DNA of 64,000 nt from an uncultured Methanoregula sp. (lineage in GTDB: Archaea > Halobacteriota > Methanomicrobia > Methanomicrobiales > Methanospirillaceae). The position numbers and the translations under genes were made by a program. Below the pieces are notes generated by a model. That model was given only the letters and a program-made list of their open reading frames with translations, had not been told where the DNA came from and searched no databases. The stretch spans positions 1,489,539 to 1,553,538 of the forward strand of contig NZ_OY763919.1 of NCBI RefSeq assembly GCF_963667735.1, in the 5' to 3' direction. Shown here in pieces: positions 50,491 to 59,028 of the stretch (within the stretch, counting starts at the first letter, position 1; every line of letters starts with the position of its first letter).

Positions 50491-51801
50491 ATGAAACCGG
50501 CAGTAACAAAATCAAAACTCGTAGCAATCATCAGTATTCTCGTAATCATCGGGATTGCATGTGGGATTCTCACTTGCATCATGATCTCTCCTTCGAAAGA
50601 TCTACGTACCCCGTTCATTCCCGGATTGATTGGACAACCTGTACCGGAAAAGAAAATAATCGACATCACTATCGAAGTTGACGAATACAACCTCAGTTTT
50701 ATCCATAACAGAACACTCGTTTCTGTCACGTATGATGAAGTATCCGTATATCCGGATCTTGAGATGGCTATGCATGGTGTGACCAATGATCCCAATGCAT
50801 GGAATTATGGTCACCGGGTGGTGAAATGGCTCGAGGGAAATGAAAGCGACATTCACCGGTTTTATCTCGCAGCCTGCGGGAACAGGACATGGGACGATTG
50901 TTATCCAAATCCCCCGATCTATGAATATCACGGCCAGTATTACATGATTTCCTATGACCGAATCGGATCCCATACTGTTGGCAGCTGCGAACGGGGGAAC
51001 TATAACTGCACCGGGTCCGAAAAACAGGACGATCCGACCGTGATACCGTTGCCGCCGGTCAGGAAGGGGGATCAGTTCTTATTTACCCGGCAAATCCCTG
51101 TAAAGGATGTTCCGGAAGCCCGCGTCTGGTTGATGGGCAACCAGTACCTGACGATCGAGACCGTGCCGGTAAGGTTCGATGGCAGTATTGATTACTCCCT
51201 GAATACCACAAATGTTCCCCCGGGCCGCTATTATATTCTCATCCAGGTACCTGCAACCGACGCCCGGTATGATATCATCTTCGATAACCAGTCCGGGTCC
51301 GGAACACTGTATAATATCAAAAAGACCGGAATCTATGGTAATGGCGGGGAATCCCATGGTATTTTTACTTTCCATGTGGCCAGGACCATGGATGCCCGGA
51401 CCCTGCTGAATACGATGCTCCAGGAATTCAATGCTCCAGGTGTCAGTGATACCGCATTTTCCTATTCCCTGGAGATTACCAATCCCTTTATTCGGATCGA
51501 TTCTGATTCCTCGTATGCGACAGGGAAGAATATCACGATAAATGGCACAACTAATTTTCCCGCCAATTCCCTCCTGCTGGTCCAGTGCCGTCCCCAGGAA
51601 ATTACCATGGACTCCCCGGCATTTTTCAGCACCGTATCGGTTGCTCCGGGAAAAGATCAGAATCACTGGTCAGTAACCCTGGATTCTTCGCAATTTGCAG
51701 GGGGCCGGTACGTGATTTCTGTCAAACCGGCTGACGCAACCTCTGCTTATGAACAGTTTGCCGCATTCAGCATTATTCCGCAGCAAAGTACGATGAAATA
51801 A
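50491..51801 (+). CDS. Secreted or membrane-tethered methanogen protein
   Basis: A 436-aa protein with one N-terminal helix (LVAIISILVIIGIACGILTC) that may be a signal anchor. The extracellular part has RKGDQFLFTRQIPVKDVPEA, SLNTTNVPPGRYYILIQVPA, ITINGTTNFPANSLLLVQCR and FAGGRYVISVKPADATSAYE, which look like beta-sandwich repeats seen in DUF3821-type archaeal surface proteins. Several N-x-S/T sites would allow glycosylation. Function unknown. Confidence 0.7.
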   Translation: MKPAVTKSKLVAIISILVIIGIACGILTCIMISPSKDLRTPFIPGLIGQPVPEKKIIDITIEVDEYNLSFIHNRTLVSVTYDEVSVYPDLEMAMHGVTNDPNAWNYGHRVVKWLEGNESDIHRFYLAACGNRTWDDCYPNPPIYEYHGQYYMISYDRIGSHTVGSCERGNYNCTGSEKQDDPTVIPLPPVRKGDQFLFTRQIPVKDVPEARVWLMGNQYLTIETVPVRFDGSIDYSLNTTNVPPGRYYILIQVPATDARYDIIFDNQSGSGTLYNIKKTGIYGNGGESHGIFTFHVARTMDARTLLNTMLQEFNAPGVSDTAFSYSLEITNPFIRIDSDSSYATGKNITINGTTNFPANSLLLVQCRPQEITMDSPAFFSTVSVAPGKDQNHWSVTLDSSQFAGGRYVISVKPADATSAYEQFAAFSIIPQQSTMK

Positions 51802-52318
51802 AAAGGGTAGTCCACCACCTCTTTTTTGGGAACCCCGCGTTTTCCCACGTCACATCAGGAACCCCCAGGGAAATCGTGGGCATGCGATTCTGCAAAACCG
51901 GCTCCTGCTCATGATTGATGTGATGGGTCTCCGGCCAACCCCCCTGCCCTTGAGCCCGGATGGACCCCACCCTCATTTTTAGGAACCCTGCCTTTTCCTA
52001 TACACCTTCGGGAACTCAAAAGGAACCGGGAGGCATCCGGCCAGGAAAATCACAGGTTACTCATAATTGAGGCGGGGGTCCACCCCTCACAGGACCGGGC
52101 GTTGTGGAAGGCGGGGAGCTCACGATGCATAGGGGGTCAGGTTTTGGCAAAAACGGAGTGGGGGGTAGCATCCTGATACGTCAAGGGATTCTGCGGTACC
52201 AGAATCGTACGGGTGCCGCCGGAAAAATCTCTTCCCGATAAGGATATTTCCTGTAGCCCCTTCGGTTCTGGACCGGCATACTATTATCATCATAAAATCC
52301 GAAAGATCGTACCAGAGC
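51802..52318. other. 517-bp gap with an imperfect 25-bp repeat
   Basis: TTTTTTGGGAACCCCGCGTT at about 51,822-51,846 is repeated with changes at about 51,976-52,000 (TTTTTAGGAACCCTGCCTTT). Several GGAACC(C) words lie between. No gene is supported. The 3' part may contain the promoter for hicB. Confidence 0.45.
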
Positions 52319-52552
52319 ATGAAGACTCTTATTGAAGTCCATAAGGAAGGAAAATATTTCGTGGCTGTCGATCTTCTGACGAATGTTGCCGACCAGGGCT
52401 TATCAGAAGATGTGGCTGTGCAGAACCTCAAAAAAGGGCTTGAAGAACATTATCAGCTTTTAATTGAACTGACACCCCGGGACCACAAGCTGACCTATCT
52501 GGACATCGAAGTGGATAATCTTGTCAAAAATTCCTCTGCTGTCAGCTCTTGA
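52319..52552 (+). CDS. hicB: HicB-like antitoxin
   Basis: A 77-aa protein with the HicB partial RNase H-like fold: IEVHKEGKYFVAVDLLTNVA, then DQGLSEDVAVQNLKKGLEEH and YQLLIEL. There is no C-terminal DNA-binding domain of the usual HicB type. It overlaps hicA by 32 bp, as in many archaeal HicBA pairs with antitoxin first. Confidence 0.82.
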   Translation: MKTLIEVHKEGKYFVAVDLLTNVADQGLSEDVAVQNLKKGLEEHYQLLIELTPRDHKLTYLDIEVDNLVKNSSAVSS

Positions 52553-52745
52553 AATCATTAAAATTCTTGCTGTTTTTGGGTTCAAGCCGGTGCGGCAGAC
52601 CGGCAGCCATATCCATCTGTTGCATCCCGATACGCGGCGGCTTGTCACGGTTCCCAACCATCCGGAGATTGCCACCGGCACATTACTCTCGATTCTGAAA
52701 CAGGCAAACATCGAGAAGGAAGAGTTCCTAAGCCATGTGAAATGA
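52521..52745 (+). CDS. hicA: HicA mRNA interferase toxin
   Basis: A 74-aa dsRBD-fold toxin: LSALEIIKILAVFGFKPVRQ, then TGSHIHLLHPDTRRLVTVPN, with the catalytic histidine in GSH, and HPEIATGTLLSILKQANIEK. It starts at TTG 52,521 inside hicB. All expected residues are present. Confidence 0.87.
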   Translation: MSKIPLLSALEIIKILAVFGFKPVRQTGSHIHLLHPDTRRLVTVPNHPEIATGTLLSILKQANIEKEEFLSHVK

Positions 52746-53131
52746 TTGCCCGAATCCCCACCTCAAGCAGACCGGCGAGTGGGAGTAAAGAGGGATAATC
52801 CCGCGCAGTTTTTTCTTACGCCGTAATGGGATTTCTTTCCGGCATCGCTGATTTATCCTATTAACGTTTTCTCACCCAAATCTTTACACGTTTTTTCATC
52901 AATCATGCCTGTTCGAAAAATTTGACAGAAAACATAAATATCACAATTATAAATCGCTCATTGTGGACAGCCGGCGGTTGTCCCGGAAAAGAAGAAGAAC
53001 GGGTTCACCAAGCGACGAACTTTGTGTTGAACCCGGTCCTCGCCCGTAGGCATGAGATTATCATCGTTCATTCTTATGAAGATTTTCCCGTGCCTCCGAG
53101 CGTAGCATATTGAAACAGGAGGTAAGAAAAA
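52746..53131. other. 386-bp gap leading into duplicated leader copy B
   Basis: The first 215 bases show T-rich runs and no gene. From 52,961 it is copy B of the leader duplication. An open frame (52,922-53,113) reads HQATNFVLNPVLARRHEIII near its end and is kept open in copy A too, where four of the seven base changes fall at third codon positions; it may be a remnant of a coding region, but copy A has no start codon for it. Confidence 0.4.
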
Positions 53132-53239
53132 ATGAAATCGTTACACTGGAGCGTCATCCTGCTGGCCCTGCTGCTGGCGGCGATGGCGATGGTACCGATG
53201 GTGAGTGCTGCACCGGTTCAACCCTCGGAAAAAGCACAG
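52961..53239 (+). repeat. Duplicated leader and signal-peptide region, copy B
   Basis: The partner of 50,065-50,337, here followed by the complete gene. Copy B has GCGATGGCGATGG where copy A has GCGGTGG. The direct repeats are about 2.9 kb apart, and recombination between them would delete the 436-aa secreted-protein gene and hicBA. Confidence 0.85.
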
Positions 53240-54454
53240 ATTGATGAACTCAATACGTTTGCTGCCAGCGAAAACAGTAAACCGCTGCCACAGTTGCAGT
53301 ATGACAAGAACCAGAAGATGGTCTCTGTCAACGGGGAATTCCAGGTTGATGCGAATACCCAGAATTCCCAGGTACGGTCCGGTATCGCGGCATCTGCAAA
53401 CCCGATCGTAACACAACTACCCTTTGGTGCGATCGTTTATGATTCGGGTAGTACAACGACCGTGTTTGACTCGACTGGCAAAGAATTGTTCGCAGTCGAT
53501 GATGCGACCACTCCCTTGATCAGTACGCCCGGTGGAGCCATGCGGGCAACTTCGGTCTTCGAGATCCCGGACAATTCTCTGATCATGGAAAATCAAAACA
53601 CCATCAACGTGTTTTATGACAATAAGCGCATTCTGACGGTTATGGGAAATCCGGAGGGAGCCCTGAAGGAAACCGTATCGAAAATGAAGACATACTCACC
53701 GGGTACACTCTCCCCGCAGTGGATAGAATATGGTGAAACCGCACCTATATCCAGCATTGGACAGTATTCAGCACGATATAATGTTCCCAAGAAACCTATG
53801 TTGACAAAAAATTTTACAACAGGCCATCCTTCTCTTGACGGATCACAAAGCACTATCTGGAATGGCCTTCAAGACAGAAATGACATATATCTGCTCCAGC
53901 CAGTTCTTGAATGGTATATAAGACATAATGCCGGTGATCCTTATCCGGATGAGGCAAACTGGAGTATTGCCACATGGTGGATTTCTCCATGGGAGTTTAA
54001 TAATAATGGGTTTCACTCAACCCGACGGTATGGAATCCCGTCTACCGGAGAATTAGTTTCGACGGGAGACCTTATGCAGGGCAACATGTATTATAATGCA
54101 GGGTCGTGGTCTGGAGCGATTACGGATTTGACCTTAGGTATCAGTTCATCTCTCCAGCTTAACACCACGCAGTCTTCAAATCTGACGTACCAAAACCTCC
54201 GGGCATACACGGTACTGGAGGGATGGGATCCCACAATAATTGGAATGAGTACAACAAATTTTAATTCTAATTATATCCCCGGCAATATAACGTTCAGTAA
54301 TATCATCATTAATGACCGGGACGGGAACAGCGTAATTCCATCAGGTATGCCTGGTTATATCAATTCGGCAACATGGGATGTGACTGCCTACGGATTATCG
54401 GTAACGAATACATCCTGGCCTACATCTATTAAACTGAATACGGGGAATATATAA
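53132..54454 (+). CDS. Secreted hypothetical protein
   Basis: A 440-aa exported protein. It has a strong AGGAGGT site, signal peptide MKSLHWSVILLALLLAAMAM ending at VSAAPV, and then beta-rich sequence (LPFGAIVYDSGSTTTVFDST, WNGLQDRNDIYLLQPVLEWY, SWSGAITDLTLGISSSLQLN). The middle resembles lectin-like or concanavalin-type secreted domains, but I cannot name one with confidence. It has no C-terminal anchor. It is followed at 26 bp by the kelch-like pair, so it may be co-transcribed. Confidence 0.72.
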   Translation: MKSLHWSVILLALLLAAMAMVPMVSAAPVQPSEKAQIDELNTFAASENSKPLPQLQYDKNQKMVSVNGEFQVDANTQNSQVRSGIAASANPIVTQLPFGAIVYDSGSTTTVFDSTGKELFAVDDATTPLISTPGGAMRATSVFEIPDNSLIMENQNTINVFYDNKRILTVMGNPEGALKETVSKMKTYSPGTLSPQWIEYGETAPISSIGQYSARYNVPKKPMLTKNFTTGHPSLDGSQSTIWNGLQDRNDIYLLQPVLEWYIRHNAGDPYPDEANWSIATWWISPWEFNNNGFHSTRRYGIPSTGELVSTGDLMQGNMYYNAGSWSGAITDLTLGISSSLQLNTTQSSNLTYQNLRAYTVLEGWDPTIIGMSTTNFNSNYIPGNITFSNIIINDRDGNSVIPSGMPGYINSATWDVTAYGLSVTNTSWPTSIKLNTGNI

Positions 54455-54479
54455 AATTATTTTTTTATAAGGGATCCGT

Positions 54480-55619
54480 ATGAAAAATTTTGTTCTCTCC
54501 ATTCTCGTGCTCTGTTTTACCTTTACCGGGATTGCCTGCGCTGAAACACCAGCGTACGGGAACTGGACCGAAATAACCAATAATGCTGATTTCGGTCCAA
54601 AGGGATATTTTGGGAGTTGCTCGTTTGATAACCAACTCTGGGTTATCGGTGGATCTGATGATCATGGCAATTTTACAAACGATGTATGGTCATCATTTGA
54701 TGGAAAGAATTGGAATCTGATCACCAGTAACGCGAGTTTCAGTCCGCGTGTTTCATTTGGAGTCGCGGAATTCAACAATCGTCTCTGGATGATTGGCGGA
54801 GCTTCAAAGGAAAGTGGAATGAATGACGTATGGTCGTCCCGGGATGGGAAAAACTGGGATCTGGTCACCACTAATGCAAATTTTACTCCGCGAAGTGACA
54901 TGGGCGTTGCCGTATTCGATAACCGGCTCTGGGTGATTGGAGGTTATGACAATAAAGCGATTAATGATGTCTGGTCGTCCCGGGATGGAAAAGACTGGAT
55001 TCTTGTTACCAGCAATGCAAATTTTTCCCCGCGCTACTCCCCGGGCGTTGCCGTATTCGATAACCGGCTCTGGGTGATTGGCGGGGCTGAAACAAATGAG
55101 GCGTGGTCATCCCAGAATGGAAAAAACTGGATCCTGGTTAATGGGAGTGCTCCCTTCAAAAAGATGGAGTTTACGCCAGTCGCGGTCCTTGACAATAAAC
55201 TCTGGATCGTTGGAGGTGGTTCGTATCCGCCGACCCATCAAACCAGCCATCCCCGTGAGACTGCATATGATGAGATCTGGTCGTCACCGGACGGAAACAA
55301 CTGGACACTTGAAACAGAACACGCCGGGTTTGGTCCGCGATTTCTTCACGGGGTAATTGTTTTCAAGAACGGGATATGGGTAATCGGAGGAATGGGCACT
55401 AATTTTAAAGATGTCTGGTATATGCCGGCGTTGCATCCCGAGAAGACCCTGGTGCCAGAAATGTCACCTGTCCTTGTCATATCTCCAGATGTCATTCCCC
55501 ACGAGCTGCTGATCCCGAAAACCACAACAGTAAAATCGGACTTTGCCCCCCAGATAGCGTGCGTCAGCCTTTGTATCGCGACCGGATTCTGTGGCTGGTA
55601 TGGCAGGAGAAGATTCTGA
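54480..55619 (+). CDS. Secreted kelch-like beta-propeller protein 1
   Basis: A 379-aa protein with a signal peptide (FVLSILVLCFTFTGIACA), about six kelch-type repeats with core FDNRLWVIGG and DVWSSRDGKNWDLVTTNANF, a Pro/Thr linker, and a C-terminal helix QIACVSLCIATGFCGWYGRR that should anchor it. Repeats of about 50 residues suggest a six-bladed propeller for binding outside the cell. It overlaps the next gene by 1 base and is its paralogue. Confidence 0.83.
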   Translation: MKNFVLSILVLCFTFTGIACAETPAYGNWTEITNNADFGPKGYFGSCSFDNQLWVIGGSDDHGNFTNDVWSSFDGKNWNLITSNASFSPRVSFGVAEFNNRLWMIGGASKESGMNDVWSSRDGKNWDLVTTNANFTPRSDMGVAVFDNRLWVIGGYDNKAINDVWSSRDGKDWILVTSNANFSPRYSPGVAVFDNRLWVIGGAETNEAWSSQNGKNWILVNGSAPFKKMEFTPVAVLDNKLWIVGGGSYPPTHQTSHPRETAYDEIWSSPDGNNWTLETEHAGFGPRFLHGVIVFKNGIWVIGGMGTNFKDVWYMPALHPEKTLVPEMSPVLVISPDVIPHELLIPKTTTVKSDFAPQIACVSLCIATGFCGWYGRRRF

Positions 55620-56878
55620 TGAGTTATGATACCGATTATCGGAACGATGGGATTTCCAAGAAAATTCCACTCTTCTGCGCATTCATTCTCTGCTGTTTAC
55701 TCACCGGAATCGTCTGTGCCGAATCCCCTGTATACGGGAACTGGACCCGGATCTCCCCAGACCCCGGGTTTTCCCCTCGTTTCGATTACGGCACAGCCGC
55801 ATTTGAGGGTAAACTCTGGGTTATTGGGGGCCATTTGGGAGAAGGTTATCTCTGGCAATGCCGGGTCAATTCCAGTTGCGAAACGAATGATATATGGTCC
55901 TCTCTGGATGGCCATACATGGACTCTGATTGCCGCGAATGCCAGCTTCAGTCCGCGTTCCGGCCAGGGGGTGGCAGTATTCAAGGACAAGCTCTGGGTCA
56001 TCGGTGGGGGAACGTGGGATGATCTGAAGAACGATGTCTGGTCTTCATCTGATGGATCCAACTGGACGAAAGTGACCGGTAACGCCAGCTTCAGCGCCCG
56101 TAGGGATATGGGTGTTATTGTCTATAACAACCGGCTCTGGGTCATCGGGGGCGGAAGTTTCGGAAATCTCAAGGGGGATGTCTGGTCTTCACCCGACGGA
56201 TCCAATTGGACGAGAGTGACCGACAACGCAGCATTTGGTCCAAGGTATGGCAAAGGTGTTGCGGTATTGAATAACCGTCTCTGGCTCATCGGCGGAACCG
56301 GGGACAGCGATTATACGGATCTCGCTACGGGATACACGTACCTCGACGAGGGAGGATCAGAAGATGTTTGGAGTTCAGAAGATGGTAAAACCTGGAATCT
56401 CGTCACCTCCGAAGCCCCGTTTGGCAGACTCGAACTGACTTCGGTTGCGACATTTGACCATAAACTCTGGATTGTCGGAGGCGGTCTGTGGCAAACGATG
56501 CTGCAACGCACAAAAAAAACATACCCGTACGCGTATAACGAAGTCTGGTCATCACCGGATGGAAAGAACTGGACGCTGGAAACCGGAGATGCCGGGTTCT
56601 CTCCGCGATTCCTCCATGGGACTGTCCCTTTTAACAACGGGCTTGTTGTTCTCGGAGGGACAGAAAATTATCAATTATCTAATGATGTCTGGTATATGCC
56701 ATCATTGCGCCCGGAGCAGACTCCTGTGCCAGAATTGCTTCCAGCGGCTGTCCCTTCAACCGAACCGGTAGTCCCAAAAACCACAACAGCAAAATCGGAC
56801 ATTGCCCCCCAGATAGCGTGCGTCAGCCTTTGTATCGCGACAGGATTCTGTGGCTGGTATGGCAGGAGAAGAATCTGA
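55619..56878 (+). CDS. Secreted kelch-like beta-propeller protein 2
   Basis: A 419-aa paralogue. ATG 55,619 overlaps the previous stop (ATGA). It has a signal helix IPLFCAFILCCLLTGIVCA, repeats such as FKDKLWVIGGGTWDDLKNDV and WSSPDGSNWTRVTDNAAFGP, and the same C-terminal segment QIACVSLCIATGFCGWYGRR. Its last 75 bp and 30 bp of downstream DNA are almost identical to those of gene 1, whereas the propellers have diverged more. It has a longer insertion before the fifth blade (DSDYTDLATGYTYLDEGG). Confidence 0.83.
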   Translation: MSYDTDYRNDGISKKIPLFCAFILCCLLTGIVCAESPVYGNWTRISPDPGFSPRFDYGTAAFEGKLWVIGGHLGEGYLWQCRVNSSCETNDIWSSLDGHTWTLIAANASFSPRSGQGVAVFKDKLWVIGGGTWDDLKNDVWSSSDGSNWTKVTGNASFSARRDMGVIVYNNRLWVIGGGSFGNLKGDVWSSPDGSNWTRVTDNAAFGPRYGKGVAVLNNRLWLIGGTGDSDYTDLATGYTYLDEGGSEDVWSSEDGKTWNLVTSEAPFGRLELTSVATFDHKLWIVGGGLWQTMLQRTKKTYPYAYNEVWSSPDGKNWTLETGDAGFSPRFLHGTVPFNNGLVVLGGTENYQLSNDVWYMPSLRPEQTPVPELLPAAVPSTEPVVPKTTTAKSDIAPQIACVSLCIATGFCGWYGRRRI

Positions 56879-56912
56879 TGAGTTATGATACCGATTATCG
56901 GAACGGTGTTCC

Positions 56913-57320
56913 ATGAATCCGGAACGAATCACTGCAATTCTCTTAACCTGCCTGAGATTCACCCTTCTGGGGATACTCTCTCTCATGACCGCTGCGTTTC
57001 TTTTCGTCTTTATCATCAACTGGGAAGACTGGTTTTTTGGAACAAAACTCGCCGGACTGCCCGCGGGGATGTACCTTTTTGCAAAGGCAGCTCTTGCGAT
57101 AATTATTATTTACCTAATTCTCCGTTACCCGCAGGAGATCCGGTATACCGCAATTATGGCGCTGTGTTTCCTTTGCTGGATATTTCTCGATTCTGCATGG
57201 AACTTCCAGAAAAATACCGGTGGCCGGATGCTGTTCTCGCCAGTACTGGGGATTTTTTTCGTAGTTCCGCTCGTTCTCTATTGTTCCTGGGTTCTCGCTG
57301 CCACTCGTAAGGGTTCCTGA
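56913..57320 (+). CDS. Small four-helix membrane protein
   Basis: A 135-aa hydrophobic protein with helices FTLLGILSLMTAAFLFVFII, MYLFAKAALAIIIIYLILRY, IRYTAIMALCFLCWIFLDSA and VLGIFFVVPLVLYCSWVLAA. I do not recognise it. It follows the second kelch gene by 34 bp on the same strand and may be the last gene of that operon, just before GC-rich repeats. Confidence 0.65.
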   Translation: MNPERITAILLTCLRFTLLGILSLMTAAFLFVFIINWEDWFFGTKLAGLPAGMYLFAKAALAIIIIYLILRYPQEIRYTAIMALCFLCWIFLDSAWNFQKNTGGRMLFSPVLGIFFVVPLVLYCSWVLAATRKGS

Positions 57321-57323
57321 AAT

Positions 57324-57650
57324 ACGGGGGGTCACCCCCCCACCCCCTCCACAACAAATTCCGGATCGGGGTCTACCCCCCTCACCCTGATCAACGTGGG
57401 TGGGGGGTACCCCCCCTCCCGTTTCCGGAAAATACGGATACCTACTCATTTTCGGGAAGCCGGGTGAAATCCCGATCACGCCGGATCCTCCACGCGAAGT
57501 CATGGCATCGCACGTGAAAACCGGGCTGACTACTCACTTCTGCGAAGGGGGGGTGCTCCCCCCTCCCCCCATTGCAAAAAATTCAAACGGGGTGACCCCC
57601 CCCTCAGTCTGATCAGAGCGGGTGGGGGGGTCACCCCCCTCCCACTGATC
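57324..57650. repeat. GC-rich palindromic repeat element, copy 2 (inverted)
   Basis: Two blocks of C/G runs (57,326-57,425 and 57,548-57,650) with GGGGTCACCCC and GGGGTACCCC palindromes flank a core containing CTCCACGCGAAG (57,490-57,501), which is the reverse complement of the core of the element at 11,040-11,392. It lies immediately after the kelch/membrane operon. Quadruplex or cruciform structure is plausible. Confidence 0.6.
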
Positions 57651-57690
57651 CTGAAACCCGGCACTCCCCCGGGTTAGACCCATTCAGACT

Positions 57691-57898
57691 CTCTATTCCG
57701 GATGCCCGAATCCGGGCCCGGAGCGTGTCCCGATTCCCCCCGGTGCCGGAACCAGAGGTAATAATTCCGGAAAACGGGGTAATAATTCATGGGAAAGGAC
57801 CGGTTTTTACTCCGGAAGGCCAGAGGTCATATGTAGCCGTATTTGGACGGCCGATCTGCTCTTAACACGGACTATGGGCCGGCCGGATGAACGCAGGG
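57691..57898 (+). repeat. 208-bp direct repeat, left copy
   Basis: It matches 59,057-59,264 with few changes and no net length difference. Features kept in both are CCGGGCCCGGAGCGTG, two copies of GGTAATAATTC 21 bp apart, and the hairpin GCCGT-ATTTGG-ACGGC. No open frame is conserved. Two copies bracket the MazEF-like and NIPSNAP genes. Confidence 0.85.
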
Positions 57899-57965
57899 TA
57901 TGGTCTGGCACGGGGCGGGAGTTGTGGGGATAGGGAGGGCTTTGTAAAGAGTCTTCTGGACTCAC

Positions 57966-58296
57966 TCAGAAACGGAAAAAATGCTGCATTACTCTGTTGC
58001 ATTCCGCTGTCAGTGATGGTGGGATCCTGCCAATCTCCCCTTCAATAAGATCACGGGAGAGTGTTGCGACTTTGTCAAATCGGATCACGGACGGGACCTT
58101 GAGCCCGGTCTCGGGAAATTCCTTATGATCAGCTGCTATCATCAGTTCTGAACCGGAACCCTGCACAGGAACCCGGGATGAGATAAACGCTACAACAACA
58201 TCCTCGTCGCTTTCATGGATTACCAGGGCCGGGCGGAGTTTCGTTGCAGAGAGGTCCGAAAAAAGGGAAATGGACCAGGACGATCTTTCCTTTCAT
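57966..58296 (-). pseudogene. MazF-like toxin with a one-base frameshift
   Basis: ATG 58,296 opens MKGKIVLVHFPF, then the frame is lost at a run of six A (58,259-58,264). Removing one base gives SDLSATKLRPALVIHESDED, VVVAFISSRVPVQGSGSELM and IEGEIGRIPPSLTAECNRVM, the usual MazF/PemK sequence, to the stop at 57,966. The corrected length is about 109 aa. Either the toxin has been inactivated or the homopolymer is miscounted. It overlaps the antitoxin by 4 bp. Confidence 0.75.
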
Positions 58297-58496
58297 CGGT
58301 ACCGCACTTTGATATCGGACACCGAGTAGATGTCAGGCTCATCTTCGAGAAAACCGGCAAGTGAGTACTCCGCTGTTGCATCCAGGGCGCTCGTGCCCCT
58401 GCTGCCTTTTTTCCCGGCAGTTTTTTTCGGGAGCGGACCTTTTGCACGCGGTGCAGCCTGCGCAGTCATTACAGGAAAATCGTTGTGTGCGTCCAT
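58293..58496 (-). CDS. Antitoxin partner of the MazF-like toxin
   Basis: A 67-aa protein with a basic N-terminal half (APRAKGPLPKKTAGKKGSRG) and an acidic C-terminus (TAEYSLAGFLEDEPDIYSVS, then DIKVRYR) that would bind the toxin. The ATGA overlap with the toxin start and the size support the assignment. A typical AbrB fold is not obvious. Confidence 0.65.
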   Translation of the reverse strand: MDAHNDFPVMTAQAAPRAKGPLPKKTAGKKGSRGTSALDATAEYSLAGFLEDEPDIYSVSDIKVRYR

Positions 58497-58665
58497 AAGG
58501 GTTGTGGTACGATAAGAGACGGTGTGATCCGCCGGAGCGAGGGGATTTGTGGAGGGTCATCTGGCGTTCCATGGAAGAGGATGATGCAATCATAAGATAA
58601 GATACATCATCGTTGCATGGCTACCCATCCTGTACAGTATTCACATCAGACAGGTGTCAGAAAGC

Positions 58666-59028
58666 ATGGAAGACGAGCAGAAAAAATCCCCTGGTGTATA
58701 TCAGCTTCGTATCTATGAGGTCTCTCCCGATAAGAGAGAGATCTTCCACAACCGGTTCAGGAATCATGCACTCCGCATCATGAAACGGCATGGTTTTGAG
58801 ATCATCGCTCTCTGGGAAAGTTCGTCGGTGATGAACTTTGAGTTCGTCTATCTCTTGCGATGGCCGGATGGTGCGACCATGGACCGGCAGTGGAAGGCGT
58901 TTCTCTCGGATGAAGAGTGGATCGGGATCAAGAGACAGATCGTTCAGGAAGTCGGTGAACCGGTTATCCGGGTGACGAGCCGGTTGTTGAATGACGTAGA
59001 ATACTCCCCGGCGTTCAATCCCGGGTAA
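58666..59028 (+). CDS. NIPSNAP-family protein
   Basis: A 120-aa ferredoxin-like (dimeric alpha-beta barrel) protein. The family opening is VYQLRIYEVSPDKREIFHNR, followed by HALRIMKRHGFEIIALWESS and FVYLLRWPDGATMDRQWKAF. ATG 58,666 is preferred; GTG 58,654 would add four residues. The role of bacterial and archaeal NIPSNAP proteins is unknown. It lies between the 208-bp repeats and is divergent from the toxin-antitoxin pair. Confidence 0.87.
   Translation: MEDEQKKSPGVYQLRIYEVSPDKREIFHNRFRNHALRIMKRHGFEIIALWESSSVMNFEFVYLLRWPDGATMDRQWKAFLSDEEWIGIKRQIVQEVGEPVIRVTSRLLNDVEYSPAFNPG

Larger units (their letters stand above)
57321..57965. other. 645-bp non-coding stretch of repeats
   Basis: It contains the second GC-rich palindromic element and the first 208-bp direct repeat, both listed. 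No gene. Confidence 0.65.
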
